A DNA stretch of 64,000 nt from Nissolia schottii (lineage: Eukaryota; Streptophyta; Magnoliopsida; Fabales; Fabaceae). Positions 34,063-47,110 of this stretch are shown here, piece by piece (position 1 is the first letter of the stretch; the number at the start of each line of letters is the position of its first letter). Location of the stretch: contig QANU01111780.1 in NCBI GenBank assembly GCA_003254905.1, forward strand, positions 456,677-520,676, read 5' to 3'. A program made the position numbers and the translations under genes. The notes beneath the pieces were generated by a model. The model was not told the DNA's origin. It searched no databases and worked only from the letters and a program-made list of their open reading frames with translations.

Positions 34063-37000
34063 TCAAGAGATCCTCAACGCAGAATCGTCTTCCATTGTCC
34101 ACACGTAGCCGGGCATGTCCAGTCTCGGCCCGGCGACTGTCCTGTATATGTAAAGCTTCTCGACGGGGCTGCTCTCCGGCCTTGAATCTGGAGGTCCTCT
34201 CTCGTCGATGACTTCGACGTTAAGCCTCGGCAACTTCTGACCCAGCAGCTTACATGCTCCGTAGCTCACCGAGCAAGAGGACATCCAAAGGGATCGCATT
34301 GTCTCCAGCTTTGCAGCGTTGGCCAAGAGGGCCTTATCGCCAAAGGGGCAGTCCCTTATCTCCAGCTTCCTAAGGTTGTCGCACCCAGACATCACGTGAT
34401 GGAGTCCCAGATCGCTGTCTCCAGCAAAAGCCACGGAGAGCATCTCAAGCTTCTTGGCATAAGTCCCGATGTACTCAAAAACACGGTCTGTAAGAAGCCC
34501 GGAAAGGGAAAGGCGGCGAAGATCCTTGCAGTGCTCGACAATAGCTCCAAAACCATCGTCAAGGGGTTGGCGGGTAAGGTAGTCGGGAGTCCGAGGCTCA
34601 ATAATACATAGCCGAAAATGGGTGAAATTGGGCCGGCTCCGAGCAATTGTATGCAAGGCAGAATTAGACATTTGGCGACAAAAATACAGAACTGACTGGA
34701 GCTTGGGGCAGCCTTCAGACACAGAAACAAGGCCCTGCTCTGTCAATGCTACATTTGGTTCTAACCCAAACGGTTCAGACGGAAACACCCTCAACTCCCT
34801 CAGATCCTTGCACGATGCAGCAAGCACATCAAGGCCATCATCTTCTATGTTATCCAGCACCTATATACCAATCACCTTGATCAGCATAATAATCAACACT
34901 AACAATTATCTGGACATGAACTATGCAGTAAATGGACAGAATTATATGAATCGAACATACCCATAATCGCTGCAATCTCTCACATTGAGAGATAAGCTTG
35001 ATGAGATCAGGGCTCTGAATTGTAGCATAACTCAAATTCAGTGAGGTTAGCCCCGAGCAAACAGGATAGACAGCTGGAAGATAGGATGGGAGCACGTCCC
35101 AAAAGCCAGACAAACTCTTCAACTGCTTGCACCCAGAGAATGCCGCTGCCAGATTCGATAACACCTCCGGTCGCAGCTCGGCTGTGTAAGCTCCAGTGCC
35201 TAATTCAACCAGCTGAGGAGCCCCGCGGAGGAGGTTGGCTAGCCTATCAAGAGGCACAGCGCGGTTGAGGCGCAGGGTCATCAGGTTGGGACACCTAGAC
35301 ACCAGACGCTCTAGTGCAGCCAAGTTGACCTCACTACCTAAGCAGGAGATATTGAGGGAAACCAACGAAGTGTAGGAATCAGGGAAATGGCTTAGCCAAT
35401 GCCCGCTAACATCCTCCACTTCACTCTCCCGCAAGTCCAACTCCCTCAAGTTCCTACAACACATTAGCAAACACTGGATTTATCAGAAACACGTTAACAT
35501 ACTTCAGTTCCGAAACCAGAAATCCAACAGGTTTTAGACAATTAAGTAATGAATAATGTAAAAAATTGAACCACAGACCCAATGCTTAACATCACTGTCA
35601 AAAACAACATTGACATATTTTTAAAAAATAAATAGTTACATACACCGATCTACTATGACGAAAAGGAAACCATGATTAGTTAGTTCCATCAAATTCACTC
35701 TACCTCCCAACCACTCGCCAAAAAACCACAAGAAATAACAATACCAAGGTTAAATCGGCTTCTCTTTTTTATTTCAAATGAATCCTTACAATTACAATTC
35801 TACAAAAGTGGGTCCATATTTGACTGTTTTTCCAGAGAAAGGTATAGGAACCAGGGAACTCAAATGTGTACTAGCTGCATTTTTTTATTTATTTTTTAGT
35901 GTGAATTTACGAGGTATCTGTCGAGAACATCTTAAGCAACCTATTTGTACTTACTTCTTTCGATCATCCAATTGTTTCTTTACTTTTTTTAATTACAATT
36001 TAGCTAAAAAGTACGATATTCTTGAAAAGTGCCAAATATAAACCATCTCCATTATATTTATCGTACCTTAGGATTACCACAGTTGCAGTACAAAGATACA
36101 GTTTTATCCTTGAAATGATAATAAAAACATAATCTTTGTAAGAAAAATACTATTATTTCTACTAATTTTAAAAAACAAAAAAACAAAAATGTCCAAAACC
36201 TATGTTAACATGATTTATAATGGAAATTTAAGCACTGCTTAGCTTTCAAAAAATTGTTTTCTACTTTTAAAGTTAGTTATAAAAAGTATTACTTTATTTC
36301 CTTTTATTTTCAAAAAAAGATGTTTAAAAATACTAAAAGCAGCTATCATAACAAGATAATACGAGATTTTCATTTTAATAATTACTAAATCAATATAACA
36401 AAAGATTTAGTTTTAACTCACCTTAATAATAAAAAAAATTACACAATCATCTCATCTAATCATGTGTTTTGTACCAAAAGAAAATATAATCATGTGTTTA
36501 TCAAGTCATTAGAAGCATTTAACTTTTGCAATACTGTAGTAAAAGCCATCATAAATGTGTAAACTATCAACAGTATCAAATCTAATTCCCATTGAGGAAA
36601 AAAAAAACCCATTGTTTTTTATAGAAGAAAAAAAACTGATTAACCCAATCAATTTCTTCTATTTCCTACTTTTCATTTTCATAACGAAAAAAAAAGTGAT
36701 AATAGAAAATAAACACAGCAAACAGAAATAAACGCCAAAACAAGTCCTATCTGTTGTCCAGTTTTCCATTTACTTGATTTCACTCCAACCAAACACCACA
36801 ATCCAAAAAGGAAAAAAAAAAACAATCGAGTCCGATTCCAAGAGTGAAGAACAGAAACCTGCAATTGGCGGCAATGGCGGCGAGTCCATCCGTGGAGAAC
36901 CCCTCACACGAAGTGAGAACGAGCACCTTGAAGTTCTTGAACGACCTGGAAATAATCTCGAGGCTCTCGTCGGTAACCACCATCCTCTTGAGCCTGATCT

Positions 37001-37322
37001 CCTCGAGCAACGGGTACGCCGCCGCCATGGCCCTGATCCAAGGGCATGCGTAGCCTCCCCAGCCGTCAGGGACCAAATTGAAGTCCGCAAAGTGCGGCTT
37101 CCCCTTCAGCGTGACGGATCTGACCTCCGGGAACCTCCGCGTGAGGATCGGAGGACTCACAGCGTAGCAGTTCCCCACAAACACCCTCTTCCTGCACCAC
37201 CGATCGATCTCGTACCACGACTTGCACACCAGGGAGATCGAGCTCCGGTCCCTGTCGGAGGCGATGAACGAAAACACGTGCTCCAGAACCTCTTCTGGGA
37301 AGGAGTATGCGGCTTTCTTCAT
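34063..37322 (-). CDS. TIR1: TIR1-type auxin receptor F-box protein (3 exons)
   Basis: F-box subunit of SCF(TIR1), a nuclear ubiquitin ligase that binds auxin and recruits Aux/IAA repressors for degradation. Minus-strand exons 37322-36859, 35453-34961 and 34860-34063 join in frame to 584 residues, normal for the family with its usual three-exon layout. F-box at residues ~8-45 ([13 protein letters not shown]...[13 protein letters not shown]), then leucine-rich repeats to the end. Inositol-phosphate/ligand pocket landmarks are kept: [32 protein letters not shown] with Arg 402 (Arabidopsis R403 equivalent) and [11 protein letters not shown] with Ser 437 (S438 equivalent). The C-terminus is [13 protein letters not shown]. 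The start ATG at 37322 opens [12 protein letters not shown] miR393 site lies in exon 3. Paralogues AFB2/AFB3 are less likely because the sequence matches TIR1 wording nearly throughout. No lesion was seen. Confidence 0.96.
34284..34305 (-). promoter_or_regulatory. miR393 target site in TIR1 exon 3
   Basis: The + strand, which is antisense to the gene, reads TCCAAAGGGATCGCATTG at 34284-34301. This is identical to the first 18 nt of miR393, so the transcript is perfectly complementary over that span, with mismatches only at the 3' end of the microRNA. Family knowledge: miR393 cleaves TIR1/AFB mRNAs at this position and triggers secondary siRNAs. Confidence 0.9.
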
Positions 37323-40300
37323 CTTGAAAACTCTGTTCTCGCGAATTCGCAGTGAAACGGTGTCGTTTGAGAGCTGGGCGAGGGTCTCTGGCTGCTGTGA
37401 GGTGTTAGATCTGAGACTCCATGGGAGAGAGTATGAGATGTTGCAGAGAGATGTGTGATGTGTGGTGGAAGAGAGAGAAGATAAGGGGCTATGATGGAAC
37501 CTGGTGAGGTTAGAAATTTAACTAGGGTTAAATAGGTGGTGGTTGAGGGTGGTGTTGTGATGGGAGTTCGATCCACGGTTCTGGGGTTGACACGTGGGGA
37601 TCAGGTCAGAGGGGAGCCGTTGGATGGGCGGTGTGTGAGAAAAGGGAAGCGGGGATCTTATCTGGTTGCGAGAAAATGGGGACCCGAGAACTCACGTGTT
37701 TTATTTTTTGTTTTTGAGAATCTAGAGATTAATTATTATGATCCAATGTGTAAACATATTTCACCTTATGAATGAACTAAAAAAGAAAATGTGTATTTTA
37801 TTAAAGACAAAATCTCCTTTTGATCTTTCACCAAAAACAAAGTAATCTTTCAAAATTTTGAAGTTTACATGAGACTTCACACATTTTGAATTATGAGAGA
37901 TGTTAATTAGACTTTTAAATTTTAAGGAACTTAAGTGTTTTTATAATTTTTATGAGTTTAATTGTTATGTAAGAANGAGATAGTCAAATATTTTTATTTA
38001 TATACCAAAACTTGATTTTCAAAATTTTGAAGTTTACATGAGACTTCACACATTTTGAATTATGAGAGATGTTAATTAGACTTTTAAATTTTAAGGAACT
38101 TAAGTGTTTTTATAATTTTTATGAGTTTAATTGTTATATAAGAACATATAAATTTTTTTTTACATTGTCATTTAATCTAATTATTTTATATGTATGACTT
38201 TTCAATACTAGGTGAGATAGTCAAATATTTTTATTTATATACCAAAACTTGATTGAATGACAGTGTAAAAATATTTTATATTGTCAATGCATAATAATTA
38301 AATTCTATTTTTATGTATGACCTAATTAGAGAATTTTCCCTCATTAAACGTGATTATTAATCTATTTATTATAAAAGTTTAATTATTATGCATTAATAGT
38401 GTAAAAAAAATACTATCAACTAATTAAATCTTAACACATTATTATAAATAGTTAACTTTTTTCACTACTTTAAAAGTCATGTAAATCAATTGAAAATTTT
38501 ATTAGATAACAGTTAATACATAATAATTAAACTATTGTTATAAAAGAGCAATTTCATTGCACTACTATCATTCATCATATATTATTGTATAAATAAAAGT
38601 TATTAACTATCACAACATACCTTATAAGTCTAAGACGACACTAAGACTTGATGCATGCATACATTCAACAATTTTGTTAAAATATAACCATTTTCAATCT
38701 AATCCTTAATTTAAAATCACCTAGTTAATCATTTTTCTTAAGTTAAAAAAAATGACATCAATAAGAAAACGATCAATTAAAACTAATTAATTACCACACA
38801 CAAAAAAAAAATTAAACTAGTAACAGTATACTAAATTGTAAATATTAATTTATTTATCTTAAAATAATAATTACTTTTATAAAAATATTATTTTAAATTC
38901 ATAATTTAATAAAGTATTAATTATTTTCTACTTTTTTTTCTTATTTTTATTAATTATAAATATTTTACTTATTTTCAATGCCTTAATTTAGTCATTGAAA
39001 AAAAATTTAAATTTGCTATTAATTTTTTTTAAAACAAAAGTATAAATTACTTTACATGATTGTCATTATTATTATTATTATTATGTAAGTAAATGATTGT
39101 TATTATGAAATGAATAGAATAATTGTTAGGAATATTACAAAATTAAGGACGAGAGAAAAGGAGATGATGAATGATTTTATCGCGAGATATTGGTGTTTTG
39201 ATAAAGTGTTATAATGTATACCGTAATGTAATGGGTGTGGAAAGGGGAATCTCATGATTCAAGTTACACGACTCGATCTCAAGAGTTGGATGCAGTGGGG
39301 ACCACATTTTCATCCCAAATAATTTGAAAACTACTTCTTCTTTTCCTTTTTTGTCATAAATATTTATATTTATCTTCCAATACCCTGTATAAGTTACTCA
39401 AATTTAATTGGATCCAATAGAAAGAAACATCTAATGATTTTTTCTATATATATATATATATAAAGTGTAATATTAAGAGTTCAAATTTTATTTTTTTACG
39501 ATGTCTGCCCGGTACTCAAATTTTGCCTTGTCTAATCTAGGTCTACTTGGGTCGCGTACCTAGATAACTGCGTACACAAAATCTCAACCTTGTTTGAGGT
39601 ATATCAAGTTGTTTATCACTTGGACCAACTCCCATTGGTTAAGAGTTCAAATTTTATGATCAGCACTTTAAGCAATTTCATGTAATCATTTTTTTAAGGA
39701 AATTTTATGTAATCATTATTCTTAACTTGATTATACAAAAAAGTGGCAAAAAAAAAAAAAACTTACGTAGTCTTACGGTAGATTCATTTCTATCATTAAT
39801 TTTTTTTTATAAGGGTTTGAAAATAGATTCAAACTAAGTAATAAAAAAAAAAAGATTCACTCTATTGTTGAATGACTTGCATAAGATAAATCCAAAATTG
39901 TATGAACAATGGCCAAAGAAAAATAAATAAATAAATACGTAGGCATAAGATAGATTGATTCACACATCATTCCAACAAAAAAAGTCATAAGGACTTCAAA
40001 CATATGTGAAACTTTTGAGTTCAAAAACACTAAATTATACATTATGCTCGTAATTTAAAAAAAAAAAAACATTTATATCATTTTTCTTACATTTATCATA
40101 TTTTTCAATTAAAAAGATCTCAACCACACAATCAAAAGTAATGGTAGATACATACATAGTAAAAGGAAAAAGTGTCCTACTCATAGTACAGAAAAATATG
40201 AGCTTTTTTTGTTTGTCCATGTACAATTTTATTTATGTTTAAAATATTAATAATTTGCTTATATCTTTTACAAATGTTACCTTTTAGTACTGGTGAAACG

Positions 40301-42005
40301 TTTTAAGTTGTTAAATAAAAAATTGTTGGTTTATTTTACTACACTCACAATAGCTTTTACAAAAGTTTGAAGATTTTTATAGTATCATGTAACATAAATA
40401 TCATTTTATTTTGATTAAATTATTTTGCATTTTAAAAATATAATCTTAAATTATATTTTGAAAAAAAATAAAAACATACATTGAATGAAACCACGACATC
40501 ATGCCCGTCCAATCATATGTGACTGTTTTCATTCTAGCAGTAAGAGAGATAACTGTTTCCACACACAGTCATGTCAAAAACTTAATTCATTAATTCCCCA
40601 GTCTACCATAGTACTTTCATCATTTCTAACATGAACATTTTTTTCATGCGTTTTTTTATGCATAAATCTGTCTTTAAAAAAAAATTCAACAAAATCGAAG
40701 TATAATTGTACAAAAAAAATTCAATAATTAGATCATAAAAAATATGAAGTTATAAAGTAGTATATATTGAACTTAACTGGTAGAAGTCAATTATCATGCT
40801 TTCAATTAAATCATTTTATATGTATAACTTTTTAATCAAATTATGTTATATGTATGACTTTTTAAATATTAGAAGAGAGATCTAGCTATTTTTAATTATT
40901 TAACAAAACTTCATTAGATGATAATATATAAAAATTTTATTTTATCAATGCATAACAATTAAAATCTAAATTTTATGCATCGACGCTAATCAACAGAAAA
41001 TGATAGAAATGACAAATCACGATGAATAAGTACTTTTCCAAATTTTCATTCGTCGAAGAAATGTATAAATTATTGTTTTTATATTATTTTTAAACGATAT
41101 AAATTAAAGACAAATATCACATACAAAGTGATAAAAATATAATTACAATGAAATGATGATAGGAGTTATGAGAAATAATAATAATTAATAGTAAATATGA
41201 TGAATGTGTATATCATTGACGTTGTTGTAGGCTTGTATGTGTAGCATACCCTAATCTCTAATGATGGATTCCATTATTTATCTTTTGACGCGTATGAATT
41301 GAACGACCCAGCTATCATACTTTTGTTTTTGTCCCTTTTTTTGGGGTCAAAAATACTTCTACTTGTGTTGTCCTTTAAACCTTAAATTCTACTGCCATCA
41401 AATATAATTATTATAAGTGACGTCCTTAACCACCCAAAAATAAATGCCCCATAATCACTCAACCCTCCGTAATTATACTATTATTATTACTATTACCAAG
41501 TACGCTTATGTCACTTTTTTCAAAGAATAATGGAGGTTTTTTTTTCTTTTTTTCTTCCTGTTTAAGTCACCAATAAAATGGTTAATTATAAGGTTTCTTT
41601 TTAATTAGTGTTTTTTTAGGTTAAGTAACAAGGGAAGACTAAAAAGAACAAAAACGTAGGCCGCCTAAGACACTAGGGAGGACTCTAATAGTTAGTGATT
41701 TTATGTTGAGTTATATATTTAATTCCTTAAAATTAAAATATATATTTAAAGTTAATAAAATTAGTTTATAACTAAGTCTTACTAATTATTAAAGAAAACA
41801 ACATTAACATTCATTGTCATTTTCACTTTTTAAGTTCATTCATAAATTAATGTATTTAAATACAATTATTTTAGTCATCGAGAGGGAGTACACAACATAT
41901 ATTAATGTTCTTACAAAACACGCACTCAAGCCACTAGGATTGTACTAGTGATGAAGGGCTTAGGTAATTTGCATGAAATCATTAATTCAAGTTTTAGCGT
42001 CATTG
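37323..42005. other. TIR1 5' flank and AT-rich intergenic stretch
   Basis: 37323-37700, the 5' flank of TIR1, is GC-richer than what follows. The rest is AT-rich with no gene recognised. It contains the duplicated block around the N at 37976 and many poly-A/T runs. I saw no element termini until the TRIM. Confidence 0.55.
37848..38253. repeat. Interleaved duplication around a single N, likely assembly join
   Basis: Block A (37848-37975) recurs at 38017-38144 with about one difference. Block B (37977-38016, starting GAGATAGTCAAATA) recurs at 38214-38253. The order is A-N-B-A-x-B, with the N exactly between A and B. Confidence 0.85.
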
Positions 42006-42126
42006 TGTAACGAGTCCCACATCAGGTGGGTTTCCTTGAAAGAGGGGCCTTATAAGGCCTTGGGTTCCCCAACTTCAATAGCTAGCTTTTGGGGTGTGGT
42101 TCTCCCAAGGACTTATGCCCGTTTCA
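42006..42126 (+). repeat. Left LTR of the TRIM
   Basis: 121 bp, TG...CA ends. Confidence 0.92.
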
Positions 42127-42277
42127 ATGGTGCTCTCGTTGAGAACCGGCCAACCGGAGAGGGCTACCTACGGAGGGTCCTGACCGGAAAGTCTAACCAG
42201 CAAGAGGCTGAGTGAAGCGCCGAGTGAAGTACCGTAGAGTGGAGCCGCCGGGACGTCGGCTCTCGAGGGGGGTGTAT

Positions 42278-42398
42278 TGTAACGAGTCTCACATCGGGTG
42301 GGTTTCCTTGAAAGAGGGGCCTTATAAGGCCTTGGGTTCCCCAACTCCAATAGCTAGCTTTTGGGGTGTGGTTCTCCCAAGGACTTATGCCCGTTTCA
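42278..42398 (+). repeat. Right LTR of the TRIM
   Basis: 121 bp, same length as the left LTR with three substitutions, which implies a fairly recent insertion. Confidence 0.92.
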
Positions 42399-42403
42399 CA
42401 TTG

Positions 42404-43287
42404 ACGTAAAAAAAAAAAAAAAAACTAAACACACACCCAAAAAATTATCCTTACAAAATAAGCCACTAAAAGTGAGCTAGAAAGGTAACACTTTAATAGT
42501 TTGTATGAGTTTACAAGTTTAAGCGTCTAAGCCACCAATGTATAAAATGAAAATATTACCCTTAAAAGTAAAATTTAACTTTCAACTAATTAATACTACG
42601 TGATTGTTCTCCTTGCTTAAAGACTATCAATATTTAAGCATAATTTTATATTAGAGACCGATACAAAAACAATTGAAGCTTGACAAATGCGTTTCATCTC
42701 TTTAAAAAATAAATCTGACCATCTCGATCGCTCATAAGATTGTCAAAATACAAATACCCACATCGAAAACCAAAATTAATGCCAACAAATGAGATTAAAA
42801 AAACACAAAATTATAAGGCAACAAATTAAATATAGTGAGACTACACTAAAGAAGGAAGATGATAGTCTCTCTAGACATACTCACAAAGAGAAAAACCAGA
42901 AAAAAAATTGAAGAGAGAAAACGAATGATTAGGACTAGCTTATGTTACCATAAAAAAATTGTTTAACCAAAAATTCCTTCAATCAGATAATAAACATACA
43001 CTTTTAAAAAAAGAAAAAGCGCATAATCAAATCATGAGAAGTATAATTTCTCTTGAAAGCTCTAAAATTAGACCAGGTGGTAATAATTCAACAATCAACC
43101 ATATGCATGTATAAGGAAAACAAGTTTAACAAGGCAACAATCAATTAACTTTTTTTTTTCTAAGGGAATATATTCAATCATATATATCTATCTATAGGTA
43201 GAATTCAAACTTGTCAACTTACCTCCAAAAGAAGTAAACAATTCATAATGCTAAGTACAGAAGTACTTATCTCATTTATTGAAAATA

Positions 43288-43322
<35 letters not shown>

Positions 43323-44189
43323 CACACAACCCCCTAACTAGAGACGTGGGGAAAAAAATATCTCACTTCCTAATTGAGATTTAAACTATTAAACATGGAA
43401 CATGACCATAGCAAATGACCCTATTGAACTTCATTGTTTACTAGGCTTAAGGGGCATTATTGGANAAAAGTAAAATTTAACTTTCAACTAATTAATACTA
43501 CGTGATTGTTCTCCTTGCTTAAAGACTATCAATATTTAAGCATAATTTTATATTAGAGACCGATACAAAAACAATTGAAGCTTGACAAATGCGTTTCATC
43601 TCTTTAAAAAATAAATCTGACCATCTCGATCGCTCATAAGATTGTCAAAATACAAATACCCACATCGAAAACCAAAATTAATGCCAACAAATGAGATTAA
43701 AAAAACACAAAATTATAAGGCAACAAATTAAATATAGTGAGACTACACTAAAGAAGGAAGATGATAGTCTCTCTAGACATACTCACAAAGAGAAAAACCA
43801 GAAAAAAAATTGAAGAGAGAAAACGAATGATTAGGACTAGCTTATGTTACCATAAAAAAATTGTTTAACCAAAAATTCCTTCAATCAGATAATAAACATA
43901 CACTTTTAAAAAAAGAAAAAGCGCATAATCAAATCATGAGAAGTATAATTTCTCTTGAAAGCTCTAAAATTAGACCAGGTGGTAATAATTCAACAATCAA
44001 CCATATGCATGTATAAGGAAAACAAGTTTAACAAGGCAACAATCAATTAACTTTTTTTTTTCTAAGGGAATATATTCAATCATATATATCTATCTATAGG
44101 TAGAATTCAAACTTGTCAACTTACCTCCAAAAGAAGTAAACAATTCATAATGCTAAGTACAGAAGTACTTATCTCATTTATTGAAAATA

Positions 44190-44224
<35 letters not shown>

Positions 44225-45913
44225 CACACAACCCCCTAACTAGAGACGTGGGGAAAAAAATATCTCACTTCCTAATTGAGATTTAAACTATTAAACATGG
44301 AACATGACCATAGCAAATGACCCTATTGAACTTCATTGTTTACTAGGCTTAAGGGGCATTATTGGAAGGAGATGAAAAGGACAGGGGTATTATGGGGTTT
44401 CAGTAGAAACCAGCATGATGGACTTATAATCAAACAGAGAAGAAGAGGACACAAAAGTTATAAATACAGATGCTCCAAATAGAGATGAAATTAAGATAGC
44501 TAGACAATAATATCCAAAATCATTAAATTATGTATGAGGTTGATTTAAAAAAAAAAACTCTAAAATCTTCCATATTTAAAATATACTGAACCCTAATTAA
44601 TTATAAATTTAATTTTGATACCTATACGCGTAAAATTTTTGTGCACAGATTTAATAATATATAATCACAATCCTAAAACTAGGGCTAACTCTTCAAACCA
44701 AACCAATTATTATTGTTTCGGTTTTGAATTTCTAATTGTTGGACCCAATGACTAAAACATCTAGCTTGATACCTTTAATTTATTATTTATTTATTTTTAT
44801 TTTCTAATATTTTTTAAAATTTTGCAATATTTTGTCTTAATTGAATCACCAACATCCGGGTCCTATTCTCAAGAATCCGACTAACCCGACCCAACCTGGC
44901 TTATGTCCCTTAAAAGGGTTAGAGGTCTTCTAAGGAGAATTTTTTCCATTTGTAAGGTTTAAACTTAAAGAGCTAAAATACCTATCACCTTGACTAATCA
45001 TACTTTGGTTTCAAAATTTAGCACTTAACTTTTAAGTGAGAACTCTTTTTTATCTTCTTTCTTTAAATTTTGTTAAGAAATTCATCTACTTACACCACTA
45101 TTAATTATATCATAACCAAAATTTATACTATTATCAGTTATTGAAAGAATAAAAACTTGTTAAAGATGCAACTCTACTTTTTCACTTTAACCTAATAACT
45201 CGATCTTAATCGGATCGGTTTGATTCGGATTTTTCATAAATCTCTTTTTTTAAAATCTAACCAAACAAGCTAACTCGCTTAAACAACAACGAATTTTGCT
45301 CATAAAGGTAATTAACACAATAAATTCATAGTCTCTCTTTCTTTTTCGTTTCAAGTCCAATAATTTGAATATAAAAAAAATAACAAAGGGCAAGCTGAGT
45401 TGTCTTGAACGTACACTTCATTTTTTTATAGGCAAGATATCGTGATTAAGATTTAAAGATACATTAATTAATCAAGATAATTAACAAGTTTAATATTAAG
45501 CCCACGCACGGTTCTCCGGGAATCTCTCAATCCCTCGAGTGGAATTGCCATATGGGACTTTATTGTACAGCGTTGTTTAAGGCACCTCTCATTAAATTAA
45601 TTAATTTCGAAAAATGTATTTCTGAAAAAAAAAATATTCAAAACATTCATAACAATTAATATAAATAAATGGGGGGGGGGTCTAGTTCAATTACTATTGC
45701 CTCGAAATTAATTTTATAGACTTCGATTTGATGAGATATCTTAAATTATAGCATAGGTTTGCTCATGCCCTTGTACTGATTGTTGTTCTCAAATATTTTT
45801 TAAATGGTTTGAATGACTTAGGTTTCTTATTTTATGGTGAAATCCCCCCTCTACACGTGAAGTGGCACACCCAAGGTCGAGGATTGGAATATATATATAT
45901 ATATATATAGCCG
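42404..45913. other. Intergenic, AT-rich, contains a 901-bp exact tandem copy
   Basis: No gene recognised. It begins with a poly-A run after the TRIM, contains the duplicated segment 42564-44366 (separate entry) and AT microsatellites, and ends at (AT)n bordering the second gap. Confidence 0.6.
42564..44366. repeat. 901-bp exact tandem duplication joined by one N
   Basis: 42564-43464 is repeated at 43466-44366 at a constant offset of 902, and I saw no differences, not even in the (AT)n and (AC)n microsatellites. The only base between the copies is N (43465). This is most easily explained by overlapping contig ends that were not merged. Confidence 0.92.
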
Positions 45914-46221
45914 NNNNNNNNNNNNNNNNNNNNNNNNNNNNNNNNNNNNNNNNNNNNNNNNNNNNNNNNNNNNNNNNNNNNNNNNNNNNNNNNNNNNNNN
46001 NNNNNNNNNNNNNNNNNNNNNNNNNNNNNNNNNNNNNNNNNNNNNNNNNNNNNNNNNNNNNNNNNNNNNNNNNNNNNNNNNNNNNNNNNNNNNNNNNNNN
46101 NNNNNNNNNNNNNNNNNNNNNNNNNNNNNNNNNNNNNNNNNNNNNNNNNNNNNNNNNNNNNNNNNNNNNNNNNNNNNNNNNNNNNNNNNNNNNNNNNNNN
46201 NNNNNNNNNNNNNNNNNNNNN
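45914..46221. other. Assembly gap (308 N) flanked by (AT)n
   Basis: Both sides are (AT)n microsatellite, the likely reason for the gap. Confidence 1.
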
Positions 46222-47070
46222 TATATATATATATATATATATACATATATATATTATAAAAAATTGAATGAAATAAATGCAAGGGAAACTAACAAGGTGT
46301 TAGTCTTAATAAAAATAAAAATGGCTCAGATCCGATAAATTTTTGTGTAATCTTAAAGCGTTATGTTATATATGTTTTAAACTATGCAATGAATGACATT
46401 GCAACATTCATTGTGCGTCAAAATCTCCCATTAATTAGAGATAAGATTCAGATAACCTTTATACTAGATCATGACAAATCTCTCCACTTAAATTAGTTTT
46501 TATGATTGAGTTAATTAAATAGATTGCATGTTTAGTTTTCAAGTGGAACACACCTAAAATTAAATCTAAGCTCCCAACAAAAAATGAAAATTTCTCAATT
46601 TTAGGACTCTAGAATTGATTATGGGTCACCACAACAAAAATCCAAACACACTAAAACTTAATTTGCAATATTGGGGAGGGATGCACCGCTTATAGCTAAA
46701 TATATCATTTATGTGTAGTCAGGCTGACAATGTGCATGACGCTCCAAGATCACATAAGAATTTCTCCTTAAATCTCTTAAACTTGTAATCTTGATTTTGA
46801 TTTTAAGATTCATGTATATAAAACTTAACCAAGCATTAGACCGAATTTTAAAAAATTAGTCTTTCATCTATATATCAGGTAAGGTATCCTCTAAAAGAAG
46901 TCACTAAAAATAGTATAGTAGAGAGAGGTTTGAGCAAGAGTTCAAACCTAAGTGTCGTATCCTCTAAGAGCCAAAGAATAAATGCAAAGGGGAAGAGTAG
47001 TAAGCAACATAAGGATCAATGGTTGATAGAGCGGAATGCATGGCGGCACACATGCCGAACACATAAAATC

Positions 47071-47110
<40 letters not shown>

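Larger units (their letters stand above)
42006..42398 (+). mobile_element. Complete TRIM retrotransposon with target-site duplication
   Basis: Two 121-bp terminal direct repeats (42006-42126 and 42278-42398), each starting TGTAACGAGTC and ending GCCCGTTTCA, differ at three positions by eye. The internal region is only 151 bp and non-coding. A TGG-starting segment (TGGTGCTCTCGTTGAG) follows the left LTR after one base, as a primer-binding site would, and a purine tract (CGAGGGGGGTG) precedes the right LTR. The 5-bp target duplication CATTG is present on both sides (42001-42005 and 42399-42403). GGGCCTTATAAGGCC in each LTR contains a TATA-like core. Size and layout fit terminal-repeat retrotransposons in miniature. 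Confidence 0.92.

Noticed and set aside
34392..37355. Several open frames on both strands across the TIR1 exons
   Set aside because: All lie in other frames of the TIR1 exons or run into introns; none has a family signature.
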